Both the position numbers and the translations under genes were made by a program. A stretch of DNA of 9,067 nt from an uncultured Chloroflexota bacterium (GTDB lineage: Bacteria; Chloroflexota; Anaerolineae; Caldilineales; Caldilineaceae): positions 1 through 9,067 of the forward strand of contig CAIRNL010000010.1 in the NCBI GenBank assembly GCA_903879975.1. Reading direction: 5' to 3'. The notes beneath the pieces are model-generated. The model made no database searches. It saw only the letters and a program-made list of their open reading frames with translations, and was not told the DNA's origin. Within the stretch, counting starts at the first letter, position 1. Each line of letters begins with the position of its first letter. Shown piece by piece: positions 1 through 8,241 of this stretch.

Positions 1-155
1 ACCGTGATGTTGCGGCCTGCGACCTCACGTGCAAGGCTCTTGGTGAAGCCGATAATACCGGCCTTGCTCGCCGCGTAATTGGCCTGTCCCGCCTGCCCGG
101 CGATCAGCAGCGAGAATTTATCGGCGCTCCTTTGTGCCTTGGCATGAGAGGACAT
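1..155 (-). pseudogene. FabG-like short-chain dehydrogenase fragment, N-terminally truncated, runs off left edge
   Basis: Seen: reading leftwards from an ATG at 155-153 there is one open frame of 51 codons with no stop before the window edge. From about residue 19 it reads AGQAGQANYAASKAG, then IIGFTKSLAREVAGRNITV. This is the segment of 3-oxoacyl-ACP reductase (FabG) and related short-chain dehydrogenases that carries the catalytic YxxxK (Y27, K31). Known: FabG reduces 3-oxoacyl-ACP with NADPH in fatty-acid synthesis, and its TGxxxGIG cofactor site and catalytic Ser lie upstream of YxxxK. Here only about 18 unrelated residues precede the match, so the cofactor domain is absent; the residue aligned with the catalytic Ser appears to be Phe14 (Ser15 is next to it). 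The ATG directly abuts the MFS stop (TGA-ATG) and has no clear ribosome binding site in front. I infer a 5'-deleted remnant, or an assembly or recombination junction near 110-155. The C-terminal part is outside the window. Confidence 0.75.
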
Positions 156-1328
156 TCAAGGCACTGAAGCATGGCCAGCGATGGGGGTGGATCGCCTGCG
201 CCCCAGCCAGAGGAAACAGAATGCGCTGGCAAGGGCAATAGTCGAACAGAGAGCGAAGAGCGCGGGGAAACCCGCCATCTGCACCAGCGTACCGCCCAAC
301 ATACTGCCCAGCAGTTGGCCGGTGCTCCCGGCAGCGTTGAAGAGCCCACTACGGCTGCCGCGATGCTGCTGTCCACCAAACTCGGCAGCAAAGGTCATCG
401 AAGAAGCCGTGTAGCTGCCGAAGCCGAAGCCGCGCAGCACCTGCACGCCCAAGAGCAAAGGCAGATTCTGTGCCAGCAACGTATAGCCGATCTGTACAAC
501 ACCAATGCCAAGACCGCCTGCGGCCAGCATAATCGACCGCCCCATGGCATCGGACAGAGCGCCGGTGACGTACATAGCCGGCAATTCGATAAAGGCCGCC
601 AGCGACCACAGGCTGCTGATGGCCGTCTTGCTGTATCCAAAGGTTGCCATGTAGTTGGGCCACATGGAGGTAGAAGCGACGTGCGCCGTAGTCCACAGCA
701 TCACGCCGGCCAAAAACAGCAGCGGCAGGCCGGCACCAGGCCGGTGCGATTGGCTGCCTGGCACAACGGGGAGGGGCGCGGAGTGGACTTCCTGCACAAA
801 GAGGGCAGCCAGCATGGCCGCTAGGAAAAACGCACCGCACACGACAAAGACAAACGACAGGCCAAAGGTATCTGCCAGGCGACCCCCGACCAGCGCGCCG
901 ACGGCAAAAGCCCCGGAGCCCAGCCCGCGCGTGAGTCCCATCTGCCGCCCTCGCCGCTGCGATGAATCCAACGTATCGCCCATGAGCGCCAGGCCGAGCG
1001 TCGAGACAGCGGCCATCGACAGCCCATCGAGCAGGCGCGCCGGCCAGGCGTGGGCAACGTCGCCGGCTGCGCTCAACCACCAGTAGCTGATGGCGGCACC
1101 CGCCAGCCCAGCCAGATAGAGCGGCTTACGCCGGCCCATGCGATCGGCCAGCCAGCCCAGGGCATAGCTTGCGCCCAGCATGACCACGATAGTGCTCGTC
1201 AGAATTCCGGAGATCAGGGCAAAGTCGGCACCCAGACCCTGCAGATAGAGCGTGAGAAGTGGGGAGTTGATGCCAATGGCCACCATGGCGAGGATATTGA
1301 CTAGGGTGAGGACACGATAGTTGTTCAT
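156..1328 (-). CDS. Major facilitator superfamily transporter (probable drug/metabolite efflux permease)
   Basis: A 390-residue, very hydrophobic protein with about 12 predicted membrane helices in two halves, separated by a hydrophilic loop at about residues 180-200 (length usual for MFS). The MFS signature motif A is at residues 58-67 (GWLADRMGRR) between helices 2 and 3, and its degenerate copy GALSDAMGR is at 256-264 in the second half. Known: such proteins move small molecules across the inner membrane using the proton gradient. The substrate is not readable; the two-half architecture with an N-terminal motif A fits the multidrug/sugar-efflux group. Start: the frame is open back to an ATG at 1409, but those extra 27 codons would translate through two strong hairpins and have no MFS character, so I chose the ATG at 1328, where MNNYRVLTLVN runs straight into helix 1. 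No convincing Shine-Dalgarno precedes it. It follows the importer operon on the same strand but is separated by hairpins, so co-transcription is uncertain. Confidence 0.88.
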   Translation of the reverse strand: MNNYRVLTLVNILAMVAIGINSPLLTLYLQGLGADFALISGILTSTIVVMLGASYALGWLADRMGRRKPLYLAGLAGAAISYWWLSAAGDVAHAWPARLLDGLSMAAVSTLGLALMGDTLDSSQRRGRQMGLTRGLGSGAFAVGALVGGRLADTFGLSFVFVVCGAFFLAAMLAALFVQEVHSAPLPVVPGSQSHRPGAGLPLLFLAGVMLWTTAHVASTSMWPNYMATFGYSKTAISSLWSLAAFIELPAMYVTGALSDAMGRSIMLAAGGLGIGVVQIGYTLLAQNLPLLLGVQVLRGFGFGSYTASSMTFAAEFGGQQHRGSRSGLFNAAGSTGQLLGSMLGGTLVQMAGFPALFALCSTIALASAFCFLWLGRRRSTPIAGHASVP

Positions 1329-1340
1329 AGATGGAGCAGA

Positions 1341-1366
1341 GAGCCGGTGTGTTGGCACACCGGCTC
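1341..1366 (-). repeat. Perfect 11-bp inverted repeat just upstream of the MFS start
   Basis: Arms GAGCCGGTGTG (1341-1351) and CACACCGGCTC (1356-1366) are exact reverse complements around a 4-nt loop (TTGG on the plus strand). In the MFS transcript this GC-rich hairpin would end 12 nt before the chosen ATG at 1328. No T-run follows on the minus strand. It could be an atypical terminator, an mRNA-stabilising element, or a regulator of MFS translation. Confidence 0.7.
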
Positions 1367-1392
1367 CACCTGTCTGTATTTTCTGCGTGGCA

Positions 1393-1424
1393 CGTTCCAG
1401 CCATCTCATCAGATGGCTGGAACG
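1393..1424 (-). terminator. 14-bp perfect hairpin after the binding-protein gene (terminator-like, no T-tract)
   Basis: Arms CGTTCCAGCCATCT (1393-1406) and AGATGGCTGGAACG (1411-1424) are exact complements with a 4-nt loop. The structure begins 11 nt after the stop codon of the solute-binding protein, the usual place for an operon-end terminator or a 3' mRNA-protecting hairpin. The bases that follow in the transcript (TGCCACGCAGAAAATAC) have no U-tract, so classical intrinsic termination is doubtful. It may instead slow 3' decay, keeping the binding-protein message more abundant than that of its partners. Confidence 0.55.
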
Positions 1425-1435
1425 AGACCGATTTC

Positions 1436-3241
<1,806 letters not shown>

Positions 3242-3248
3242 TGAATCT

Positions 3249-3254
3249 CTCCTT
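3249..3254 (-). promoter_or_regulatory. Shine-Dalgarno that fixes the binding-protein start at 3241
   Basis: On the minus strand the sequence reads AAGGAG, then 7 nt, then ATG. It decides the start at 3241 over the upstream ATG at 3307, whose nearest purine-rich box (AAAGGAG at 3331-3325) is 17 nt away. Confidence 0.8.
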
Positions 3255-3337
3255 AGGTTTGAAACTTGAACAACAGGTACGACTGTTTTCGGGTTCTCAT
3301 TTGTCATGATCAGCGTCAGTTTATCTCCTTTCCAGCG

Positions 3338-3520
3338 TCAGCGCTGGCTGAGGCGCACGGCAATGCCGATTGCCACGACAAAGATCAAGCCAACGAGCAC
3401 GGTGAACCACGTTATGACGAATTCGGCCGTACCCGTCTGCACCACACACAGGAGGGGGATGCCGGTCACCAGCATCAGGCTGCCGATCAGCAGCCCAGCC
3501 CGGGCGAGATCACGATCCAC
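3338..3520 (-). CDS. Small two-helix membrane protein embedded in the importer operon
   Basis: A 60-residue protein starting with GTG. Seen: a short charged N-terminus (DRDLAR), a hydrophobic stretch at about residues 8-28 ending in a Cys (LLCVV), a short polar turn (QTGTAE), a second hydrophobic stretch at about 34-54, and a basic tail (RLSQR). This is the pattern of a two-helix inner-membrane hairpin protein. It begins 3 nt after the stop of the upstream ATPase, which suggests translational coupling; I see no clear Shine-Dalgarno. I do not recognise a family. From its position between the second ATPase and the binding protein I infer an accessory role in importer assembly, stability or solute hand-off, but nothing in the sequence proves this. 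Against a chance ORF: the tight spacing, the clean two-helix composition, and the lack of any other gene in this stretch. Confidence 0.72.
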   Translation of the reverse strand: MDRDLARAGLLIGSLMLVTGIPLLCVVQTGTAEFVITWFTVLVGLIFVVAIGIAVRLSQR

Positions 3521-3523
3521 TGG

Positions 3524-4519
3524 CTAGACCAGCAGCCTGATGCTCTCGCCCATGCGCACCGGGCAGGCGACGCGCCCGCCCTCTGGTAACGGCTCCAGCG
3601 GCGGCACCGCTCCGTCGCACTGCCCCGGCAGCGAGTATGGACAGCGTGGATGAAAGGTGCATCCACGCGGCAATGCCAGCAAGCTTGGGATTTCAGCATC
3701 GCGCAATTCGATCTGCCGTTTATGTTGTGCCAGTTCCGGATCGGCTTCCGGCACGGCAGAGAGCAGCGCCTGCGTATAGGGGTGGCGCGGGTCTGCGATC
3801 AGCCGGGGCGTCGGTCCATCCTCCACGATCCGGCCCAAATACATGACGGTGATGCGCCCTTCCCAGGCAAAATACTTGGCCAGTGCCAGGTCATGCGTGA
3901 TGAAAAGGAATGTTACGTCAAACTCTTTCTTAAGCCGTGCCAGCATCGTCAGAATACTGACACGAATGGAGACGTCCACCATGGAGACCGCTTCGTCGGC
4001 GACGATGAATTTGGGATCGACCGTCAGTGCGCGGGCGACCGCTACACGCTGGCGCTGGCCACCGCTCAACTGGTGCGGGTATTTGTCGATCACGTCGCGC
4101 GCCGGTGTCAGATCGACCACCTCGAGCAACTCAAGCGCTCGGCGCTCCGCTGCAGCCTTGTTTGGGACCTTTTTGTGTCGCAGCAGCGGTGCTGTGATAA
4201 TCTGGCGGATCGTCTGCGTCGGGTTGAGCGAAGAGTAAGGGTCTTGATGGATGATCTGCACAGACTGGCGATAGCGTCGAAAGGCAGCGCTATCCAGCCG
4301 CTTAATATTGGTGCCCTCGAAGATCACTTCGCCCGAAGTTGCCTCGATTAAGCCTGCGACCATGCGGCCTGTCGTACTCTTACCGCAGCCACTCTCCCCC
4401 ACCAGGCAGACGGTCTCGCCCGGCTCGATGGCAAATGAGATCGAGTCGACGGCGGTCACCGTCTCTTTGCCCTTGCCGAACTGTCTGGTCAGATTACGCA
4501 CCTCCAGGATCGGCGCCAT
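3524..4519 (-). CDS. Peptide-type ABC importer ATPase, OppF/DppF-like
   Basis: A 331-residue cytoplasmic ATPase that pairs with the D subunit to drive solute uptake. Motifs in order: Walker A GESGCGKST (41-49), Q-loop Gln92 in HQDPYSSLNP, signature LSGGQRQR (151-158), Walker B ending Asp175-Glu176, H-loop His209 (ITHD), then the peptide-importer C-terminal domain with HPYTQALLSAVP and four Cys (287, 293, 301, 319) that match the positions proposed to hold an Fe-S cluster in this family. Odd: the usual DEPVSALD stretch reads DEAVSMVD, losing the Pro after the catalytic Glu and changing the D-loop from SALD to SMVD; all catalytic residues remain. Start: the ATG shares one base with the stop of the upstream ATPase gene (TGATG) and has a perfect AAAGGAGG 7 nt upstream. 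Length is normal for the family. Confidence 0.95.
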   Translation of the reverse strand: MAPILEVRNLTRQFGKGKETVTAVDSISFAIEPGETVCLVGESGCGKSTTGRMVAGLIEATSGEVIFEGTNIKRLDSAAFRRYRQSVQIIHQDPYSSLNPTQTIRQIITAPLLRHKKVPNKAAAERRALELLEVVDLTPARDVIDKYPHQLSGGQRQRVAVARALTVDPKFIVADEAVSMVDVSIRVSILTMLARLKKEFDVTFLFITHDLALAKYFAWEGRITVMYLGRIVEDGPTPRLIADPRHPYTQALLSAVPEADPELAQHKRQIELRDAEIPSLLALPRGCTFHPRCPYSLPGQCDGAVPPLEPLPEGGRVACPVRMGESIRLLV

Positions 4520-5625
4520 CAGCCAACCTCCTTTCCGGTGGTAGCCACATCCAGGACGTTCAGTGCTCCGCGATGCAGTGGATTCGCTTGCAATTCAGCC
4601 TCGACCTGCTGCCAATTCCAGCACGCTGCGGTATGATTCGGCCCGACGGTCTCCAGTTCTGGTTCTTCCTTCTGGCAGCGCTCGCCGGCAAAGGCGCAGC
4701 GCGGGTGAAATTTGCACCCTGACGGCAAATCGACCAGGTCGGGGGGCGATCCTGGGATCGAGAAAAGCTCTTCAAAACCGCCGGACACGGTCGGCACAGC
4801 GCGGATCAGGCCGAGCGTATAGGGATGGCGAGGCCGGTAGAAAATATCGTCAGACGACCCGAGCTCGACGATGCGGCCGGCATACATAGTCGCCACACGG
4901 TCAGCCAGTTCGGCAGCAATGGCGAGATCATGGGAGATGAAGATCATCGTGAAGTGCTGATCTTCCTTCAACTCGCGCAGCAGCTTGATGATCGTACGCT
5001 GGGTAATAATATCGAGTGCGGTGGTGGGCTCGTCGAGAATCAGCACCTGCGGGTTTAGCAACAACGAGAGCGCCAGGAGTACGCGCTGGCGCATGCCACC
5101 GCTGAGCTCATGGGGATAGGCGTCGATGACACGATTGGGGTCAAGATGGACGAATTTCAACAAATCGACCAAGCGTTCGCGCACTGTAGCCTTATCGTTC
5201 CAACCATGTGCCTTGGCGGTATCGAGCGCTTGTGACCAAACGGTAAGCACTGGGTTAAACGCGTTGAGCGCAGCCTGAAAAACCATTGCGCAGTCGCCCC
5301 AGCGGAACTCACGCAGGTCGTTTGCTTTCAGACGGAGTACGTCGACCTCGCGCCCCTCGCGGCGATAGGTGATGACGCCGGGCGTGACTTCAGCCGTTTC
5401 CGGTAACAGGCGCACGATTGCCAGACCCAGCGTCGATTTTCCGGAGCCACTCTCGCCGATCAGGGCCAAGCTCTCGCCGGCCAACAGATCGACAGTCACG
5501 CCACGCACTGCGCGCACTTTACCGCGCCGGGTAGCGTAAGAAACGTGTACGTTGTCCAGTGTCAGCGGCACAGTTTTATTGCTGCGCATTTCGTCTGTCT
5601 GCCAATCCAGGCTATTCAAAGCCAT
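4519..5625 (-). CDS. Peptide-type ABC importer ATPase, OppD/DppD-like
   Basis: A 368-residue ATPase, partner of the F subunit. Motifs: Walker A GESGSGKST (57-65), Q-loop Gln117 (MVFQ), signature LSGGMRQR (174-181), Walker B LILDEP with Asp198-Glu199, D-loop TALD, H-loop His232 (ISHD). The C-terminal substrate-family domain contains RHPYTLGLIRAVP and Cys304, Cys310, Cys317 and Cys335 in the spacing C-x5-C-x6-C-x17-C. The signature LSGGMRQR (Met rather than Gln) is typical of D-type subunits, which separates it from the downstream F type. Start: the ATG at 5625 has AAGGA 9 nt upstream; the internal ATG at 5589 has no such site, so the longer form is preferred although its first 13 or so residues look non-conserved. 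It follows the C permease after 27 nt and overlaps the F gene by one base. The last 30 or so residues after the Cys domain are probably a lineage-specific tail. Confidence 0.95.
   Translation of the reverse strand: MALNSLDWQTDEMRSNKTVPLTLDNVHVSYATRRGKVRAVRGVTVDLLAGESLALIGESGSGKSTLGLAIVRLLPETAEVTPGVITYRREGREVDVLRLKANDLREFRWGDCAMVFQAALNAFNPVLTVWSQALDTAKAHGWNDKATVRERLVDLLKFVHLDPNRVIDAYPHELSGGMRQRVLLALSLLLNPQVLILDEPTTALDIITQRTIIKLLRELKEDQHFTMIFISHDLAIAAELADRVATMYAGRIVELGSSDDIFYRPRHPYTLGLIRAVPTVSGGFEELFSIPGSPPDLVDLPSGCKFHPRCAFAGERCQKEEPELETVGPNHTAACWNWQQVEAELQANPLHRGALNVLDVATTGKEVG
4527..4534 (-). promoter_or_regulatory. Strong Shine-Dalgarno of the OppF-like gene inside the OppD-like gene
   Basis: AAAGGAGG on the minus strand, 7 nt before the ATG at 4519 and wholly inside the 3' end of the upstream coding region. 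Together with the TGATG overlap it should give independent as well as coupled translation of the second ATPase. Confidence 0.8.
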
Positions 5626-5652
5626 GTCCCTCAGTCCTTGCCAGGTTGCGAG

Positions 5653-6528
5653 CTACACCATGGTGCGAAGTCGCGGGTTGAAAGCGAGTTCCAAGGAGCG
5701 AGTCATCGTAATGACCGACAGTTGGAAGAGGGCGATGGCCAGAATCGGCATCATAATGCGCCACATGGCATCGCGGAAGAAAATGGCACCCTGGGTCCAC
5801 GAAAGGCTGATCATGACACCCCAGTTGCTGCTGGAGACCGGCACGAGGCCGAGCAACACCAGCCCCACCTGGGTGTAGACAGCGGCCGTCAGCGCCAGCG
5901 TAAAACTGATCACAATGTAGGTCATCATATTGGGCACGAGTTCGCGAAAAATAATGTGTCCAGTGCCCAGATCGAGCGCGCGGGCAGCTTCCACAAAGTC
6001 GCGTTCCTTGAGCGAGAGCGCCTGGGAGCGCACGGCGCGCAGCAACGCCGGCCAACTCAGCAACCCTAGGAAGACCCCCAGGAAGGTCAAGTTATTGAGC
6101 GTAATAAACGCTGCCAGCACAGCGAGCAATGGAAACTGAGGAATGGTGAGGAATATATCGGTCACACCCATGATCGCGGTATCGATCTTGCCGCCGGCAA
6201 AGGCGCTGAGGGTGCCGAACGCTACTGCGATGAAGGTAGAAAGAAACGCCGCCACCGCTGCCACATAAATGACATCCTTGCCGCCGTGCACGATTTGCGA
6301 GAAGATATCACGCCCCTGGTGATCAGTGCCCATCCAGAATTCGGCGGAGGGAGGCTGATAGATCTTGTCCAGCTTGGTCTGCGTATCGCGCGGAATGAAG
6401 ATAGGGCCGATCAGACAGAGGACCAGAATGGCACACGTTGCCAGAAATCCGATGAAGCCAGCCTTGTTGTAAATCATGAGCTTGAGCGTCGTGCTCAGCC
6501 AGTCAACGATTCCTCGGATAAAGCCCAT
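5653..6528 (-). CDS. Peptide-type ABC importer permease, OppC/DppC-like
   Basis: A 291-residue inner-membrane permease that forms the transport channel with the B subunit. Seen: first helix at about residues 23-46, the C-type periplasmic segment with MGTDHQGRDIFS (66-77), several further helices, and the EAA loop RDFVEAARALDLGTGHI (176-192) that docks on an ATPase. The C-terminus FNPRLR fits C-type permeases. Odd: after the EAA region the sequence is GLVPVSSSNWGVMI (228-240) where peptide permeases usually carry a Pro-rich GLG...PxPxWG; this may mark a subfamily with a different substrate. Start: a TTG at 6534 would extend the frame by two codons but sits right against the AGGAG box, whereas the ATG at 6528 is 6 nt from it, so the ATG is chosen. 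It lies 95 nt after the B permease gene and 27 nt before the D ATPase gene. Confidence 0.94.
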   Translation of the reverse strand: MGFIRGIVDWLSTTLKLMIYNKAGFIGFLATCAILVLCLIGPIFIPRDTQTKLDKIYQPPSAEFWMGTDHQGRDIFSQIVHGGKDVIYVAAVAAFLSTFIAVAFGTLSAFAGGKIDTAIMGVTDIFLTIPQFPLLAVLAAFITLNNLTFLGVFLGLLSWPALLRAVRSQALSLKERDFVEAARALDLGTGHIIFRELVPNMMTYIVISFTLALTAAVYTQVGLVLLGLVPVSSSNWGVMISLSWTQGAIFFRDAMWRIMMPILAIALFQLSVITMTRSLELAFNPRLRTMV

Positions 6529-6573
6529 CTGCAACTCCTGCTAGAAAGAAATGAGTGGCCCCATCTTCAGTCG

Positions 6574-6594
6574 GGCGTTTCCAACCCAAACGCC
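6574..6594 (-). repeat. 7-bp hairpin between the two permease genes
   Basis: Arms GGCGTTT (6574-6580) and AAACGCC (6588-6594) with a 7-nt loop lie in the 95-nt gap between the B and C permease genes. No U-tract follows in the transcript direction, so it is more likely an RNA-processing or stability element than a terminator; a chance hairpin is possible. Confidence 0.45.
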
Positions 6595-6623
6595 AGGTGT
6601 GGGGAGCAACCTACCCTCGGCAC

Positions 6624-7697
6624 TCAGCCAACCTTGATGCGTGGATCCAGCCAACCATAGAGAAAATCGGCCAGTGTGTTGGCCAGAATGACCGAAAATG
6701 TGATGACCAGGAAGACACCCTGCATGACCGGATAGTCGCGCTGAGCGATGGCGCTACTCAGCACGTAGCCGATGCCCTGGTACTGAAAGATAGTTTCGAT
6801 CAGAAAAGAGCCGCCGACGACAAATCCAATTGCAATCGTCAACTGGGTGAAGAGAGGCAACGCTGCGTTACGGCCAACATAGGCGGTTGTGATACGCCAG
6901 TCCGTGAGACCGCGTGCGCGGGCAACGGTTACGAAATCTTCGCCCAGTGTACCGACCGTGCTACCCTTCATGCTCAACATCCAGGTGCCGATGGTTGTGA
7001 GCACATAGGTAGAAACAGGCAAGAATGCGTGAAAGAGCGCGTCATAGAGGAAAGCCAACGAGAAGGCGGGCACCATTCCAGGTGACATCGTGCCACGCAT
7101 CTGGGCAATCGGCAAGATCTTCCACTGCACACCCAACCACACGACAAGCAGGATGCCAAGCAGGTAGTTGGGGATCGAACTGACAACCGACGCAAAAACG
7201 GTGAGGGCATGGTCGAGCAGCCCGTCACGCCGGTAGGCCATTATCAGGCCCAACAAGATACCCAAGATAAAACTCAAGACCAGGCCGATCCCAACGCTGA
7301 AAATCGTCCACGGCAGGAAGCGAACAATGATCGCTGAAACGGGGGTGCCCGGCGACGTGATGGAGACACCCAGGTTGCCCTGCAGCAGATTCCAGATATA
7401 GTCGAAGTATTGCTGCCAGAGTGGGGCATCCAGATCGATGGCGAAGAGCGCAGCTGCCTGAGAGCGGGCATTGTCATAATCCATGCCCTGGGTTTCGATC
7501 AGGCGAGCGATATATTGTTCAACAGGGTTGCCTGGCAGCAGACGAATCAGGAAAAAGATAATCGTGCTGACGATCCAGATCATGAGCAACGCCCTAGCGA
7601 TCCGGCGCGCGTAAAAATTTTGCGTCACGCGGCGCAGCGTTCCCGTTCCAGGACGTTCGGCTGGCAATTTTTCCGGCACGGTAGCTGACGTAGTCAT
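6624..7697 (-). CDS. Peptide-type ABC importer permease, OppB/DppB-like
   Basis: A 357-residue inner-membrane permease, partner of the C subunit. Seen: a polar N-terminus of about 30 residues, first helix at about 32-52 ending in the B-type hallmark LIRLLPGNPVEQY, the conserved GNLGVS (107-112) in the periplasmic segment, five further hydrophobic segments, the EAA loop EDFVTVARARGLTDWRI (253-269) for ATPase docking, and the C-terminal YGWLDPRIKVG typical of B subunits. Length is close to the family norm, with a slightly long N-terminal extension. It is the first gene of the importer operon. The ATG at 7697 has only a weak purine-rich sequence upstream, so a later start within the first 25 codons cannot be excluded, but no better-placed Met exists before helix 1. 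The next gene is the C permease after 95 nt. Confidence 0.94.
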   Translation of the reverse strand: MTTSATVPEKLPAERPGTGTLRRVTQNFYARRIARALLMIWIVSTIIFFLIRLLPGNPVEQYIARLIETQGMDYDNARSQAAALFAIDLDAPLWQQYFDYIWNLLQGNLGVSITSPGTPVSAIIVRFLPWTIFSVGIGLVLSFILGILLGLIMAYRRDGLLDHALTVFASVVSSIPNYLLGILLVVWLGVQWKILPIAQMRGTMSPGMVPAFSLAFLYDALFHAFLPVSTYVLTTIGTWMLSMKGSTVGTLGEDFVTVARARGLTDWRITTAYVGRNAALPLFTQLTIAIGFVVGGSFLIETIFQYQGIGYVLSSAIAQRDYPVMQGVFLVITFSVILANTLADFLYGWLDPRIKVG

Positions 7698-8157
7698 AGG
7701 CGCTGATGGGCACTCTACAAGTCCAAACCGACCTAACCAAGGAAGTGGGCGGTCAGGAACCAGGAATTCGATCCACGAACAAACTGTCCGGCACTAGCTG
7801 GAGACTTCGTGAGAAGCCGATCGTTCCTACTGAATTGGGTAGCGACTGGATAACAGAGTGAGGGTATCACAAGCAGCTTCGGCATGTCAAAATCTGTCCA
7901 AGGGGCACATTGCGACAGCTCAGAACGCCCGCCCGTCCACACTACCCACACCGTAGCTGCCGCTCGGCCTGCAATGGGCACTATCTGGGAGAACAACCAC
8001 GATCAATCAATTTCGAATCATTTGTGCGCAAAATTACCATAGAACATAGCCACTGTCAATCCAAAAAAAATAGGTGAAGAGGCGAGGGGGAAGTGCTTGG
8101 CGATGGGCGTCCCCCCAGCTGAGCTGCGCCCAAAAGGGAGACACCCTGCGCGCCAAC
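7698..8157. other. Divergent non-coding region between the importer operon and rnpB
   Basis: No convincing gene on either strand. It must hold the promoter of the leftward importer operon and the area upstream of the rightward rnpB promoter. Minus-strand TTGACA hexamers occur at 8059-8054 and 7890-7885. An A8 tract (8063-8070) and a G/C-rich patch with short self-complementary pieces (8084-8131, for example GGGCG at 8105-8109 against CGCCC at 8127-8131) lie near the right end. If the operon starts at the distal hexamer, its leader is over 300 nt. I recognise no known riboswitch or T-box motif in it. Confidence 0.6.
8031..8059 (-). promoter_or_regulatory. Candidate promoter of the importer operon
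   Basis: Minus strand: TTGACA (8059-8054), 17-nt spacer, TAATTT (8036-8031). The -35 is a consensus match and the spacing is ideal, but the -10 is weak (GGTAAT at a 15-nt spacing is an alternative). A second minus-strand TTGACA (7890-7885) nearer the gene has a poor -10. The choice is tentative. Confidence 0.35.
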
Positions 8158-8186
8158 TTGACAAAGCCCCCCTACAATGGTAAAAA
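8158..8186 (+). promoter_or_regulatory. Candidate rnpB promoter
   Basis: TTGACA (8158-8163), 17-nt spacer, TAAAAA (8181-8186). Transcription would begin near 8193, leaving a leader of about 50 nt before the P1 helix at 8242. TACAAT (8173-8178) and CATAAT (8188-8193) also resemble -10 boxes but lack a well-placed -35. The consensus -35 upstream of a recognised RNA gene makes this credible; the -10 assignment is not certain. Confidence 0.5.
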
Positions 8187-8241
8187 GCATAATGTTGCTG
8201 ATGACGGCAAAAACGAAAAGCAACATGCAGCTTACCATACG

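Noticed and set aside
1329..1409. N-terminal extension of the MFS protein back to the ATG at 1409
   Set aside because: The extra 27 codons run through both hairpins, are not MFS-like, and the ATG lies in the loop of the first hairpin; the ATG at 1328 begins right at helix 1.
6529..6534. TTG start for the C permease
   Set aside because: It abuts the AGGAG box with no spacing, whereas the ATG at 6528 has a proper 6-nt spacing.
7733..7996. 87-residue minus-strand ORF in the divergent region
   Set aside because: No recognisable domain, no Shine-Dalgarno and a composition like random translation; it is better read as operon leader sequence.
8056..8238. 60-residue hydrophobic ORF on the minus strand upstream of rnpB
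   Set aside because: It overlaps the rnpB promoter and leader antisense, has no ribosome binding site, and its C-terminal half is low-complexity Ser/Pro.
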